From Erysipelothrix sp. HDW6C (lineage in GTDB: Bacteria; Bacillota_I; Bacilli_A; Erysipelotrichales; Erysipelotrichaceae), in the NCBI RefSeq assembly GCF_011299615.1, contig NZ_CP049861.1, positions 62,001 to 126,000 on the forward strand: a DNA stretch of 64,000 nt, written 5' to 3'. Numbering within the stretch: position 1 is the first letter of the stretch; every line of letters begins with the position of its first letter. A model generated the notes under the pieces. That model was not told where the DNA came from. It saw nothing but the letters and a program-made list of their open reading frames with translations, and did no database searches. The translations under genes and the position numbers were made by a program. Below are positions 52,135 through 62,615 of the stretch, in pieces.

Positions 52135-52674
52135 TCACTTATTCATCACATAATAGTCGCTTTGAAGCACTGAAAACATGTCAACATCAATGTATTGACC
52201 CTTCTCAAACTCGTACTCACGAAGACGTCCTTCGTATGTAAAGCCATTCTTTAGTAAAACTTGACGAGAGCCTTCATTGCGTGGATCCACAATTGCTTCG
52301 ACTCGATTGTAATATTTCACTTCAAAACATTGCTTTAGAACAGTTTGAATGCACTGGCTCATAATTCCTTTTCCCCAGTAGGAACGCGCAAGTTTGTAAC
52401 CCAGTTCAACTCGGTTGTGACGCGCATCAAAGTTGAATACGCCAATATTCCCAATATAAACATCGGCTTTGTCAACGATAACCCAACGAAATCCTTTGTT
52501 CTCACGTTCGAGGCTTTCAAACCAAGCAATTTCATCCAAGGCCTCTTCAATATGGGTGTATGGTTCCATTCCATAGTACTGCATAACCTCGGCGTCTTGG
52601 CCAAGTTTAAAAAGAGCCTCAGCATCACTTAAACGGACTTCACGAAGCATGCAGTGTTCACCTATAGCAATCAT
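52135..52674 (-). CDS. GNAT acetyltransferase, RimJ/RimL type
   Basis: This 179-aa GNAT protein has MLREVRLSDAEALFKLG at the start, NRVELGYKLARSYWGKGIMSQCIQT for acetyl-CoA binding, and VDPRNEGSRQVLLKNGF, all typical of the RimL subclass. It starts 2 nt after the whiA stop, so it ends the whiA operon. Confidence 0.92.
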   Translation of the reverse strand: MIAIGEHCMLREVRLSDAEALFKLGQDAEVMQYYGMEPYTHIEEALDEIAWFESLERENKGFRWVIVDKADVYIGNIGVFNFDARHNRVELGYKLARSYWGKGIMSQCIQTVLKQCFEVKYYNRVEAIVDPRNEGSRQVLLKNGFTYEGRLREYEFEKGQYIDVDMFSVLQSDYYVMNK

Positions 52675-52676
52675 CC

Positions 52677-53615
52677 CTACTTCTCCTCAATCTTGTTTGC
52701 AAGTTCTATTATCTTTTTGAGTCGATGTTGCAGTCCTGATTTGCTGATGGGCTCATTATGTGCCTCTTGGTAGAGTTCAATCAGCTCATTGAGGCTTGAT
52801 TCAGGATATGACATTCGCAAATCACCAATTCTTACGAGGCGCTCTTCAAGATAGTTATAACGGTTATGAGCAATGAGTTTTTGAATCGCATCAATCTGTT
52901 GATTGCCTGCTTTTATCGTTTTCATCTCATTCGCTACCTCACAATTATCCAATCGTGTCAGTGAGTTCTTAAAATCACGTTGGATACGAACGTCTTCAAA
53001 TTCCAGCGTCTTGGCATGTGCTCCCGTGATTTTCAGGAAATCTGCAATTTGATCCGCTGCTTTTACATAGACCACCTGTTTCGAACGACGCTTCGTAATC
53101 CGCGCTTCAATATCAAACTGTTGCATTAATTTTTGAATGTACACTGCCAAATCATCTTCGGTTGTGGAGATTTCTAAATGATAATTTGCGGTTGTCGGTG
53201 CATTGATGCTACCGCTCGCCAAAAAGGCACCCGCAAGATAACTTTTTGCACAACAATCTTTGAGTGTAATAATCCGTGATGGCGTTTGGCGCATCCCTTT
53301 GGAAGAGTAAATACCAACATCCTCTAAAATCTCAATTCCTTTTTCCAAGACACGCAGTACATAGACATTGCTTTTATTCAGACGCTGTTTTCGTACCATC
53401 GTTAACTCAATTTCTACCGCATAACGATCTTTGATAATTGAGTACATGCGTTTCGCTATCGCTGCATTTTCAATTTCGATTTGAAGTTGCATTTGTTTAT
53501 TCACAATTAAGAGATTTGAGTTGATGTGCAAAAAGGCTGAGAGCATGGCTCGCTGACAGCACGGTTTGTTTTCAACTGTTGTTATTTCATGTTTTACTTC
53601 ACTGCTGAAGGACAT
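52677..53615 (-). CDS. whiA: WhiA-family DNA-binding protein
   Basis: A 312-aa protein with a degenerate LAGLIDADG homing-endonuclease fold (CCAKSYLAGAFLASGSIN) and a C-terminal WhiA HTH (RVGDLRMSYP-type segment RIGDLRMSYPESSLNEL). The usual yvcK-whiA order is kept, with ribosome site TTGGAGGCG. It affects cell division and chromosome segregation in Bacillus. Confidence 0.95.
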   Translation of the reverse strand: MSFSSEVKHEITTVENKPCCQRAMLSAFLHINSNLLIVNKQMQLQIEIENAAIAKRMYSIIKDRYAVEIELTMVRKQRLNKSNVYVLRVLEKGIEILEDVGIYSSKGMRQTPSRIITLKDCCAKSYLAGAFLASGSINAPTTANYHLEISTTEDDLAVYIQKLMQQFDIEARITKRRSKQVVYVKAADQIADFLKITGAHAKTLEFEDVRIQRDFKNSLTRLDNCEVANEMKTIKAGNQQIDAIQKLIAHNRYNYLEERLVRIGDLRMSYPESSLNELIELYQEAHNEPISKSGLQHRLKKIIELANKIEEK

Positions 53616-53691
53616 CCTATCGCCTCCAAAACTTCATAGAATCCTTTTTTTACTTTTTCATGATCATGTCTAATTTGATTGTTTTCAATTG

Positions 53692-54555
53692 TTAATAGCT
53701 CTTGGATAGTACCCGATATGTGTGCTCATCGCTGATGAAATTTACAGGATGACTTTCTTCTTGCGCATAAATTTCAAGGACAGAGTCCGCAATTGTATCA
53801 CTTGCACGTATCACCACATCTATGCGATCTTCGGTGTGTTTCAAAATTGCGTTTACATGGTCTTCACCCGTATATCCGTCCGTCTCGCCCGGTTGACTCA
53901 TGGCATTACAGTAATAAATTTTCTTTGCATTTGATTGTTTCAGTGCTTCTTTAATTTCAGGAATTATAACATTGGGGAGAATTGATGTATAAATAGATCC
54001 AACCCCCATTACAATAACATCGGCATTTTTTATTGCCTGTAATGCGCTTTGCGTTGCTTTAACATCAACATCATAATATACACGCGATATCGAATTGCGA
54101 TACATGGGTATATTGGATTCACCACGAACAATGGTACCATCTTCCATCTCCGCACAAAGTGTAATCAAATCTGTCGATGCTGGAGTTACTTCTCCCATCA
54201 CATTCAAGACTTGCGACAACTGTGAAATTGCATCCATGAAATTTCCACTTGTATCTGCAAGTGCGGTAAATATTAAATTACCCAAGTTATGACCCGCCAA
54301 TGTTGAGCGGGAATTTTCATCGAAGCGATAGTTCATAATTGCAGATAACAACGATTCAGATTCAGCCAATGACAGCATCACGTTACGGATATCACCCATC
54401 GCAGGCATGTTAAATTCCTCGCGAAGGCGCCCTGTGCTTCCACCATCATCAGCCACTGTAACGATTGCTGTTAAATGGATTGTATCAATGTTCTTTAAGC
54501 CTCGCAATAAAGCAGATTGGCCTTTTCCACCACCGACAACAACCACGTTAATCAT
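53692..54555 (-). CDS. yvcK: YvcK / gluconeogenesis factor family (UPF0052)
   Basis: A 287-aa protein with VVVGGGKGQSALLRGLKN, VADDGGSTGRLREEF, GHNLGNLI and YCNAMSQPGETDGYT. It binds UDP-GlcNAc-type ligands and is needed for normal wall metabolism on gluconeogenic carbon in Bacillus. It overlaps rapZ by 8 bp. Confidence 0.95.
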   Translation of the reverse strand: MINVVVVGGGKGQSALLRGLKNIDTIHLTAIVTVADDGGSTGRLREEFNMPAMGDIRNVMLSLAESESLLSAIMNYRFDENSRSTLAGHNLGNLIFTALADTSGNFMDAISQLSQVLNVMGEVTPASTDLITLCAEMEDGTIVRGESNIPMYRNSISRVYYDVDVKATQSALQAIKNADVIVMGVGSIYTSILPNVIIPEIKEALKQSNAKKIYYCNAMSQPGETDGYTGEDHVNAILKHTEDRIDVVIRASDTIADSVLEIYAQEESHPVNFISDEHTYRVLSKSY

Positions 54556-55411
54556 GTTTCACCTCTACCACATCACGATGATCTTTGAATGCGGTATAGT
54601 CCTTGCGGTAGTGATCATACAACCAATTCACTACAGATACTGAGCGGTGTTGACCGCCTGTGCATCCAATGGCAATCGTAAGAAGGTGCTTTGATTCCTC
54701 CACATATTTCTCAAAGGCATAATCGAGAAAGGACTCGATGTGTTTGAGAAACTCTTGTGTCTTCTCATCGTTAATGACATAACTGTAAACAGCAGGATCA
54801 TTCCCGGTTTGCGCACGCAGACTTTCTTCCCAATACGGGTTATTAAGAAAACGAACATCAAAAACTAAATCAGCATCGCGTGGAAGCCCTTTGCGATAGC
54901 CAAAGGATATAAAACTCAAGGTCAATGTTCTTTTACCTTCGATGCTGAAAAATCTTTGTATGCGTGACGTCAGATTCTGCGCTGTTAAGAACGTGGTATC
55001 GATGATAATTGTTGCAGACGATTTGATCGCCGAAAACTCTTTAATTTCTGCATCAATTGCTTCTTCCAGACCATTCGCAAGCCCTGCAACAACGAGTGGG
55101 TGATTGCGACGATTGTATTTGTAACGCAATAATAATTGTTCTTTGGATGCATCAAGAAAGAGCACAATTACTTCAGCATCCATGTTTTTAAAAGTTTGAT
55201 AAAAAATGTCAAAATCCTTGGCGGTTACAGATAACGCGACGTTATCAAAACCTACAGTTTTTCCAGAATGAATTTCATTGACTAAGTTGTCAATTAAGAA
55301 TGAGGGAAAACGATCAATACAGTGATAGCCCATATCTTCAAGAACTGCCATGGCACTTGTCTTTCCTGCACCTGACATTCCGGTTACGAGTACAATTTTA
55401 CGTTTTTTCAT
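54548..55411 (-). CDS. rapZ: RapZ (YvcJ) nucleotide-binding protein
   Basis: A 287-aa protein with the P-loop TGMSGAGKTSAMAVLEDMGY (~10-30) and the C-terminal IGCTGGQHRSVSVV motif. In relatives it affects glucosamine-6P metabolism or competence. It starts 38 nt after the trxB stop, with a hairpin between them. Confidence 0.95.
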   Translation of the reverse strand: MKKRKIVLVTGMSGAGKTSAMAVLEDMGYHCIDRFPSFLIDNLVNEIHSGKTVGFDNVALSVTAKDFDIFYQTFKNMDAEVIVLFLDASKEQLLLRYKYNRRNHPLVVAGLANGLEEAIDAEIKEFSAIKSSATIIIDTTFLTAQNLTSRIQRFFSIEGKRTLTLSFISFGYRKGLPRDADLVFDVRFLNNPYWEESLRAQTGNDPAVYSYVINDEKTQEFLKHIESFLDYAFEKYVEESKHLLTIAIGCTGGQHRSVSVVNWLYDHYRKDYTAFKDHRDVVEVKHD

Positions 55412-55435
55412 AAGTACACCTCTATCCTTATTATA

Positions 55436-55463
55436 ACAAAAATCTAAGGCTATGCCTTAGATT
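55436..55463 (-). terminator. Possible terminator after trxB
   Basis: AATCTAAGGC (55441-55450) pairs with GCCTTAGATT (55454-55463) around loop TAT, with TTTTTG on the minus strand. It overlaps the trxB stop codon and would limit read-through into rapZ. Confidence 0.65.
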
Positions 55464-56385
55464 TAAGATCTTGTATAAAGTGAAACGCATTTTGTGCCGT
55501 AATGGCGCCATCGCTTGTCGCTGTTACAATCTGACGTAAATTCTTTTGAATAACATCACCTGCACCAAAGACACCGGGAATATTTGTTTGTAAGTGAGCA
55601 TCAACAATCATATAACCCTCTTCATCAAGAACACCTTCGTGACCTTGTAAGAAACTTGTCGCAGGAATCGCGCCAATATAAGGGAATACACCTTGTGCTT
55701 CAATTACTGTCTTTTCACCTGTTTCGAGGTTTTCAAATTGCATTCCCCCGATTTTCCCATCCTTAACAACATAATCTGTTGGGATGTGTTTGCGAATGAC
55801 ATTAATCTTTGGATTGTTTAGTACTTGACGTTGATTGGATTCGTCACCTCTAAACACATCACGACGGATTACCAAATCAACTTTATTCGCAAATTGTGTA
55901 AGGTAGACAGATTCCTCAAGTGCCGAGTTTCCACCACCAATTACAACAACATCTTTGTCTCGGAAGAATGCACCATCACATACAGCACAGTATGAGAGGC
56001 CTTTCCCAAGTAACTCATCATCTTTTGAGAATCCAAGTGTTCGCTCGTTTGTACCCGTTGCTACAATCACAACGTGGGCAAAATACTCTTGACCACTTGC
56101 AGTAATACGTTTGTATTCACCTTCATCAGCGATTGCAGTTACTTCTCCATAAAGATAAGTTGCTCCATACGCTGTAGCATGTTCAAACATTTTCATTGAT
56201 AAATCAACGCCCCCAACATTATCAACACCAGGGTAGTTGCATATTTCGTCTGTTTTAATCATTTTTCCGCCAGGTGCTTCGTATTCAAGGATTGCAGTTT
56301 TTAAACCTGCACGCCCCGCGTATACACCAGCCGTTAACCCAGCAGGACCGGCGCCAATAATGATTACATCATAGTTATTGTCCAT
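55450..56385 (-). CDS. trxB: Thioredoxin reductase
   Basis: A 311-aa flavoprotein with GAGPAGLTAGVYAGRAG, the redox CAVCDG pair, NADPH loop GGGNSALEE and C-terminal GAGDV. Its start overlaps the Lgt-PpaX 3' end by 22 bp, with ribosome site AAGGAGG. Confidence 0.96.
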   Translation of the reverse strand: MDNNYDVIIIGAGPAGLTAGVYAGRAGLKTAILEYEAPGGKMIKTDEICNYPGVDNVGGVDLSMKMFEHATAYGATYLYGEVTAIADEGEYKRITASGQEYFAHVVIVATGTNERTLGFSKDDELLGKGLSYCAVCDGAFFRDKDVVVIGGGNSALEESVYLTQFANKVDLVIRRDVFRGDESNQRQVLNNPKINVIRKHIPTDYVVKDGKIGGMQFENLETGEKTVIEAQGVFPYIGAIPATSFLQGHEGVLDEEGYMIVDAHLQTNIPGVFGAGDVIQKNLRQIVTATSDGAITAQNAFHFIQDLKSKA

Positions 56386-57821
56386 TCATGATCCTCCTTC
56401 AATATTTCTAGAATCTCACGTAAATCATCGGTGATCCGATTTGGATTGCTTTCACGGAGTTCATTCTCACGCATTTTATCAAAAATGTACCCGATTGTAA
56501 ATGAACCTGCCCGCTGTCCTGCGACAACATCACTGGCAGTATCACCAACATAAATTACTTGTCCTTTATCTGCATCCATGCGCTCCAGTGCAACATCAAT
56601 GCCTGCAGGATCTGGTTTCGCTGGAGAGAATTGGTCAACACCTAAAATGACTTCAAAATAATCGTTCATTTTTAGTAAATCAACACCCAGCATTACTGTC
56701 TCAGTATGCTTGTTGGATACGATACCCATACGGTATCCTTCATCCTTAAGTGTATTAAGAACATCCATAGCCCCATCCATTGGTGAGACATGCTCAACAT
56801 GCAACGCCTTATTGATTTCTCGATATTCCTTAACCATTGCATCCGCATTCGCTTCTCCGAAGTGATTTGCAAAGGTTTCTTCAATAGGAGGTCCTAGGAA
56901 CGATAATAATTCTACGTTTTCAAGTTTGTAATCTGGTTTGTGTTTAGCAAAGATTTGTTTGAATGATTCAACAATCACGGTTTGTGTATTTGCGATGGTA
57001 CCATCGAAGTCCCAAAGAATAATTGGTTTTGGACTGCCAATCCATTTCTTGAATCCGCCAAAGTATCCAATCATACCAATGACAATGAATACCACTGACA
57101 TTAATTGTGCAATGCGAATGTTGAAGAAGTACAAGCTATCGGTTCTCAGCCCTTCAATAAAGAAGCGTGTTGCCCCATACCACATCAGATAAGCAAAGGT
57201 AAGGTCGCCACGTTTTACACGGCTAAAGCGCTTGAGAACAAGCACAATCAACACCCAACCAAGAATATTGGCAACACTCTCATAAAAGAATGTTGGGTGG
57301 TGGTAGTTACCACCGATAAACATCATCTCTTTGAACCACGTTGGGAATGCGTTGAAGAATGACTCACTCACAATTCCACCATAGGCTTCTTGATTCATAA
57401 AGTTACCCCAACGGCCAATGGCTTGTGCAATAAGGATGTTAGGAACAATCAAGTCCGCTGCTTGAATGAAATTAATGCGTCTTTTCTTCATGTAGAAGTA
57501 GCAGAACAAGGCTCCGGCAAGAAGTCCTCCTTGAATTGCCAATCCGCCTTCCCAAATTGCAAAAATACGGGAAGGTTCTTTTAAGTACACAGCAAGATCA
57601 AAGAACAGTACATACCAAATACGTGCACCGAGAAAACCAAAGAGCAGGGCACCCATGAAGATATCATCTATATTATCTGCTTTGTACCCTACTTTAAGTA
57701 GGTTCTTCTTACTGACATAAAATGCCAACAAGGCTCCGGTCATAATCAACACCGCATACCATGCGATTGAAAGTGATCCGATTTGTATAAATGTTTTCAT
57801 ATCTGGAAAAAATTTAATCAT
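56364..57821 (-). CDS. Fused prolipoprotein diacylglyceryl transferase and PpaX-like phosphatase
   Basis: A 485-aa fusion. Residues 1-~258 are Lgt: seven-TM layout with GRWGNFMNQEAYG (136-148), HPTFFYES and RTDSLYFF. Residues ~263-485 are HAD: LWDFDGTIANTQ (D271, D273), SNKHTE in motif II, and YVGDTASDVVAGQ in motif IV. PpaX hydrolyses pyrophosphate, which HprK makes when dephosphorylating HPr-Ser-P. In Bacillus, hprK-lgt-ppaX are separate. The hprK gene overlaps this start by 8 bp. I see no frameshift, so the fusion is real in this sequence. Confidence 0.93.
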   Translation of the reverse strand: MIKFFPDMKTFIQIGSLSIAWYAVLIMTGALLAFYVSKKNLLKVGYKADNIDDIFMGALLFGFLGARIWYVLFFDLAVYLKEPSRIFAIWEGGLAIQGGLLAGALFCYFYMKKRRINFIQAADLIVPNILIAQAIGRWGNFMNQEAYGGIVSESFFNAFPTWFKEMMFIGGNYHHPTFFYESVANILGWVLIVLVLKRFSRVKRGDLTFAYLMWYGATRFFIEGLRTDSLYFFNIRIAQLMSVVFIVIGMIGYFGGFKKWIGSPKPIILWDFDGTIANTQTVIVESFKQIFAKHKPDYKLENVELLSFLGPPIEETFANHFGEANADAMVKEYREINKALHVEHVSPMDGAMDVLNTLKDEGYRMGIVSNKHTETVMLGVDLLKMNDYFEVILGVDQFSPAKPDPAGIDVALERMDADKGQVIYVGDTASDVVAGQRAGSFTIGYIFDKMRENELRESNPNRITDDLREILEILKEDHEWTITMM

Positions 57822-58767
57822 CTAATTGCTCCTCATTTTGTTTTTGAATAAAATTCATGACCCGCTCATCAAACTCAGCCGCAGTATTAACACCACGCTG
57901 CTTTAAGATAAAGTCACGAACAGCCGATTCAACCAGCACCGACATATTACGCCCTTCACGAACTGGGAAAATCAAGTGTGGAATTTGCAATCCAAATACT
58001 TCATAATGAGCATCTTCTTCAATACCCACACGACGATACTCTTTAGTATCATCCCACTTTTCCAATTCAACAACAAAATCAACTTCTTTTGCCTCAAGGT
58101 AAGCATGCGTACCAAACATCTTCATGATATCAATAATCCCAATACCACGAATCTCAAGCATCCCCTTTAAGAGAACCGGTGCTGTACCAATAATCATATC
58201 CTTGACTCTGGAAATATCCACACGATCGTCCGCAACCAATGAGTGGCCACGGTTAATCAATTCAAGGGCAAGTTCTGATTTACCCATACCACTTCCACCG
58301 ATAATAAGCACACCACGGCCGTATACATTCATCAATACACCATGAACATTGGTCGTTGGGGCCAATTCCTCATCCAAGAATGTTACCAACTCAACCATGA
58401 CCTCTGAGCTGGCGCGATCTGTAGAGAATACTGGGAAATTCTTTTCCTTGGCAATCTTCTCAAGTGTTGGCGGTAATGGGTTATCGCCAGTAATCAGAAT
58501 AAGCGGTGTTTCTTCATTGGTTAGAAAATCCCAGCGATCATCTTGTTCAATTTCCGGCAATTGGCGCAGGAATGCAGTCTCCTTATTACCAATAATAACA
58601 ATTCTTTTTTTCTCCGCATGAGCAAAGAAGCCCGTTAACTCCAAACCCGGTCGGTTTGTGTTCGGGAGTGTTATTTGACGTCGTAGTGACGCCTTATCAC
58701 CGGTTAATTGGCGCAAATTCAAATGATCTTTAAGCACCTTTACTGTCGTTGTTTTTCTCTCTTCCAT
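57814..58767 (-). CDS. hprK: HPr kinase/phosphorylase
   Basis: A 317-aa enzyme. The C-terminal kinase domain has GGSGMGKSELALELI (Walker A), LVADDRVDI, EIRGIGI and the capping end. It phosphorylates HPr at Ser46 and reverses this with phosphate, producing PPi, so it is the key switch for CcpA/cre control. The cre sites in this window fit. Confidence 0.96.
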   Translation of the reverse strand: MEERKTTTVKVLKDHLNLRQLTGDKASLRRQITLPNTNRPGLELTGFFAHAEKKRIVIIGNKETAFLRQLPEIEQDDRWDFLTNEETPLILITGDNPLPPTLEKIAKEKNFPVFSTDRASSEVMVELVTFLDEELAPTTNVHGVLMNVYGRGVLIIGGSGMGKSELALELINRGHSLVADDRVDISRVKDMIIGTAPVLLKGMLEIRGIGIIDIMKMFGTHAYLEAKEVDFVVELEKWDDTKEYRRVGIEEDAHYEVFGLQIPHLIFPVREGRNMSVLVESAVRDFILKQRGVNTAAEFDERVMNFIQKQNEEQLDD

Positions 58768-58770
58768 GCA

Positions 58771-61596
58771 TTACCCCTTATCTAGTACTTTTTTTAAATA
58801 CTGTCCTGTGTAACTTTCGGCAACTTTAATAATCTGTTCAGGTGTTCCTTTTGCAACAAGTGTACCACCACCGTCGCCACCCTCTGGACCCAAGTCAATG
58901 ACATAGTCAGCATTCTTAATGACATCCAGATTATGCTCAATGACGACAACGGTATCACCATTGTCGACAATGCGTTGCAAGACACCAATAAGTTTCTCGA
59001 CATCATAACTGTGAAGACCGGTTGTTGGTTCATCGAGAACAAACATTGTCTTTCCAGTTGAAGGACGTTGTAATTCGCTGGCAAGTTTGACACGTTGTGC
59101 CTCACCACCCGACAAGGTCGTGGCTGATTGTCCCAACTTAATGTAGCCCAAACCAACATCACTTAGCGTTTGGAGACCATTACGAATTTTCGTAATGGCA
59201 CTAAAGAATTCAACACCTTGGTCAATACTCATATCCAAGACATCAAAGATAGTCTTGTCTTTATAATGAACTTGCAATGTTTCTTGATTGTAGCGTTTTC
59301 CATCACATTCTGTACATTTTACATAGACATCTGGTAAGAAGTGCATCGAAATACGTTTCACACCGTCTCCCTTACACACTTCACAGCGACCTCCAGCAAC
59401 GTTAAAGGAGAATCGACCTTTGTCGTAACCGCGCATTTTCGCTTCTTGTGTTTTCGCAAACAAATCACGAATATCATCAAAGACTCCGGTGTAGGTAGCA
59501 GGGTTTGATCGCGGTGTTCGACCAATTGGATTTTGATCAATTGTAATAAGCTTGTCTATGTTCTCCAAGCCTTTGATCTTTTTATGTTTTCCAGGTTTGA
59601 TACGCGGACGACCCAATGAGTGGTAAACAGCTTTACTCAAGACTTCATTTACAAGCGATGATTTACCACTACCACTGACTCCGGTAACACTGATAAATGT
59701 TCCCAACGGGAATTTCACATTAATATTTTTAAGGTTATTTTCTGTAGCACCCACAACATCAACAGCCAGTTTGTTTCCTTTACGGCGTGTTGTCGGTGTT
59801 GGAATCTTACGACGACCGCTTAAGTATTGTGCGGTAATGGACTCTTCATTTTTCATGACTTCATCCAATGGGCCATTAGCAATGACTTCACCACCCAATG
59901 CACCAGCACCAGGTCCAATATCAACCAACCAATCGCTCGCTTCCATAGTTTCTTCATCATGTTCAACAACAATCAAAGTATTTCCCAAATCACGCATGTT
60001 CTTAAGTGTCTCGATTAAGCGGGCATTATCGCGTTGATGTAACCCAATTGATGGCTCATCCAAAACGTAAAGCACACCCGTTAGACGGGATCCAATCTGC
60101 GTAGCGAGACGAATCCGTTGTGATTCCCCACCAGACAGACTTCCAGCAATACGATCAAGTGTTAGATACTCCAAACCAACATCTTTTAAGAAGGTTAATC
60201 GTCCGACAACTTCCTTGATGACAAGTTCGGCAATTTCAGCTTTCATTGCATCCAATTCAAGGTGAGCCATAAAGTTCAAGGCTTCACTAATTGATTGATG
60301 TGTGTAATCACTAATATTTGTATGATTTACTTGTACGCTCAGTGCTTGTTCATTTAAACGTGCACCATGGCATTCCGTACATGTCGCTTCACTTAAGAAT
60401 GAACCATACCATTCACGAGATGAGGATGATGTCGTTTCACGGAAGCGTCGCTCAATTAAATTGACAACCCCTTCAATCGGTTCATTACGATGGAAGCTAT
60501 TTCCCGATCGCGATTCAATAATATATTTAACAGGAACCTTTGAACCATAAAGTAAAATGTCGAGCACCTTCTTCGGCATTTTATGCAGCGGCATGTTGAC
60601 ATCTGCTTTTGCAAACTCGATTAATTTCGAAAATGTTTGCCACTCAATGTTTTGTGTTCCAACAATGTTCTTGTAATAACGAATACCACCTTCCATGATT
60701 GATAAACTATCATCAGGAATGAGGTAATCAATATCTACCGACTGAGTGACACCCAAGCCATTACAGGAAGCACAAGCTCCCATTGGCGAGTTGAACGAGA
60801 ACAAACGCGGCTCAACCGAGGCAACACTAAAACCACAGATTGGGCATGCAAAATTGCTTGAGAAAACAATGATTTCATCATCCTTTTTCACATTAACGAC
60901 GCCATCACTTAGTTTAAGTGCCGTTTCCAATGAGTCACTCAAACGGAAGCGACTGTCTTCTTTTTTCACAATACGGTCGACAACTACGGATATGTTGTGC
61001 TTCTTATTTTTTTCAAGATTAATTTCTTCATCTAACTGCATTAACTGATCATCGATGTAAACACGCACAAAACCTTCTTTACGAAGGTTGTCAATGATGT
61101 CACGATGTTCACCCTTTTGATCCTTCACGATCGGTGAAAGGATTTCCAAGCGGGTCTTATCTTCAAACTCCATAATACGGTCGACCATTTGTTTTACAGT
61201 CTGGGATGTAATTTCCAAGCCATGATGTGGACAATATGGTGTTCCCACGCGAGCATACAATAAACGCAAGTAATCATAAATTTCAGTAACGGTCCCTACC
61301 GTAGAACGCGGGTTGTTACTGGTTGTTTTCTGATCAATTGCAATTGAGGGTGAAAGTCCCTCGATGAGTTCAACATCCGGTTTTTCCATATTCCCTAAAA
61401 ACTGACGTGCATACGAACTCAACGATTCAACATAGCGTCGTTGCCCTTCAGCATAAATTGTATCAAAAGCCAATGATGTTTTTCCAGACCCGGATAAACC
61501 TGTCATTATGACCAGTTTATTCCGCGGTATCTCCAAGCTGATATTTTTCAGATTATTTTCTTTAGCGCCTTTAATTATTATCTTATCGTTATCCAT
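58771..61596 (-). CDS. uvrA: UvrA excinuclease subunit A
   Basis: A 941-aa protein with two ABC ATPase cassettes ([25 protein letters not shown]; signatures [11 protein letters not shown] and [11 protein letters not shown]), and zinc fingers (CPICGF...[15 protein letters not shown]...CTECDG). It recognises damage with UvrB. It starts 3 nt before hprK. Confidence 0.97.
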   Translation of the reverse strand: MDNDKIIIKGAKENNLKNISLEIPRNKLVIMTGLSGSGKTSLAFDTIYAEGQRRYVESLSSYARQFLGNMEKPDVELIEGLSPSIAIDQKTTSNNPRSTVGTVTEIYDYLRLLYARVGTPYCPHHGLEITSQTVKQMVDRIMEFEDKTRLEILSPIVKDQKGEHRDIIDNLRKEGFVRVYIDDQLMQLDEEINLEKNKKHNISVVVDRIVKKEDSRFRLSDSLETALKLSDGVVNVKKDDEIIVFSSNFACPICGFSVASVEPRLFSFNSPMGACASCNGLGVTQSVDIDYLIPDDSLSIMEGGIRYYKNIVGTQNIEWQTFSKLIEFAKADVNMPLHKMPKKVLDILLYGSKVPVKYIIESRSGNSFHRNEPIEGVVNLIERRFRETTSSSSREWYGSFLSEATCTECHGARLNEQALSVQVNHTNISDYTHQSISEALNFMAHLELDAMKAEIAELVIKEVVGRLTFLKDVGLEYLTLDRIAGSLSGGESQRIRLATQIGSRLTGVLYVLDEPSIGLHQRDNARLIETLKNMRDLGNTLIVVEHDEETMEASDWLVDIGPGAGALGGEVIANGPLDEVMKNEESITAQYLSGRRKIPTPTTRRKGNKLAVDVVGATENNLKNINVKFPLGTFISVTGVSGSGKSSLVNEVLSKAVYHSLGRPRIKPGKHKKIKGLENIDKLITIDQNPIGRTPRSNPATYTGVFDDIRDLFAKTQEAKMRGYDKGRFSFNVAGGRCEVCKGDGVKRISMHFLPDVYVKCTECDGKRYNQETLQVHYKDKTIFDVLDMSIDQGVEFFSAITKIRNGLQTLSDVGLGYIKLGQSATTLSGGEAQRVKLASELQRPSTGKTMFVLDEPTTGLHSYDVEKLIGVLQRIVDNGDTVVVIEHNLDVIKNADYVIDLGPEGGDGGGTLVAKGTPEQIIKVAESYTGQYLKKVLDKG

Positions 61597-61621
61597 AAAG
61601 CCTCCAGATTTCTACCTTCTA

Positions 61622-62476
61622 TTATAACACGAATGCGTCGTTTTCATTACCTTCACGCATACGATAAATTACCTTTGTAACATTATGGAATTCTTGGCGG
61701 TTGTAAGCAAAATTCAGTGTATCGGCGACGCGATCACAGACAATTTCAAAGGTTGTAATTAAGGTATCCAAAGCATCCCACACGAGTTCTTGGGCACCTA
61801 AATTGTAGGTTTGCATTAAACGGTTCCATAAGTCCTCTTCTACAAAGAGTTTCAATAATTTATAATTCTTACCAATACTAATTTTATATTCTGTTTTGTA
61901 ACCCACGCGCCAAGCCATCATTTGCAAGAGCATGTCACGCATGATCGAGATGTGGTCCATTGCATAAATCAGCTCGCCGCGTTTCAGTCCTTTAACGACA
62001 TACATGGATACCCACAGAAACTCATTAATGCATGCATTGAACTCTTTAGCACTGGGGCGTTTTATCCAATAATCCTCATCCGTAGCAGGTAAGGTTCCGC
62101 TGATAAGGCTGTCTTTATCCAGCAAGATTTTTAAAAGCTTATCACTGCGTAAATACATTTCCAAATCATCCAATGGAACAATCATCAAATCAATACGATT
62201 TCCATCTACAAACTGCATCAAGAATGTGAACCAACGTTGTGGTTCCATATCACCCGGTGTTTGCATGATTAAGCGTTCCCCAAATTGATCAATCCACGAG
62301 CGCGACTCAAGAAGCGGTTTGATTTCATCGACAACAAAGACAATATCAAAATCCTGCCAGCGATCCTTTGGGACAAGGGCATTGGTTCGCGATCCATTCA
62401 TTGCAACAATTCTGATATTGGGATCATGGGCGGCAACCCCTAAAATCAATTCAAGCATCTCAGTTTCGGTTCTCAT
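61622..62476 (-). CDS. ANT(6)-like aminoglycoside adenylyltransferase
   Basis: A 284-aa protein from [10 protein letters not shown] at 62476 (ribosome site AAAGGAG). It has AMNGSRTN and [10 protein letters not shown], split as the nucleotidyltransferase 'GSR.n...D...D.D' motif, and helical C-terminal half typical of streptomycin 6-adenylyltransferases. It modifies streptomycin in relatives. It has its own promoter and sits between uvrB and uvrA. Confidence 0.88.
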   Translation of the reverse strand: MRTETEMLELILGVAAHDPNIRIVAMNGSRTNALVPKDRWQDFDIVFVVDEIKPLLESRSWIDQFGERLIMQTPGDMEPQRWFTFLMQFVDGNRIDLMIVPLDDLEMYLRSDKLLKILLDKDSLISGTLPATDEDYWIKRPSAKEFNACINEFLWVSMYVVKGLKRGELIYAMDHISIMRDMLLQMMAWRVGYKTEYKISIGKNYKLLKLFVEEDLWNRLMQTYNLGAQELVWDALDTLITTFEIVCDRVADTLNFAYNRQEFHNVTKVIYRMREGNENDAFVL

Positions 62477-62519
62477 ATATCGGCTCCTTTGAAACGTATT
62501 CACTGATGTAACTATGCAA

Positions 62520-62548
62520 ATTATACTTGGATTTTGCGCAAACTTCAA
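62520..62548 (-). promoter_or_regulatory. Promoter of the ANT(6)-like gene
   Basis: On the minus strand TTGAAG (62543-62548), a 17-nt spacer, then consensus TATAAT (62520-62525). Read-through can also supply uvrA and downstream genes. Confidence 0.75.
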
Positions 62549-62591
62549 AATCGTTACTTCTTTTCACGCAACTTCGCAAGATTTTCATAAA

Positions 62592-62615
62592 GAAAAGCAC
62601 GGACGGGTCCGTGCT
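62592..62615 (-). terminator. Terminator after uvrB
   Basis: AGCACGGAC pairs with GTCCGTGCT, then TTTTCTTT on the minus strand. The stem overlaps the uvrB stop codon at 62614. Confidence 0.75.
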
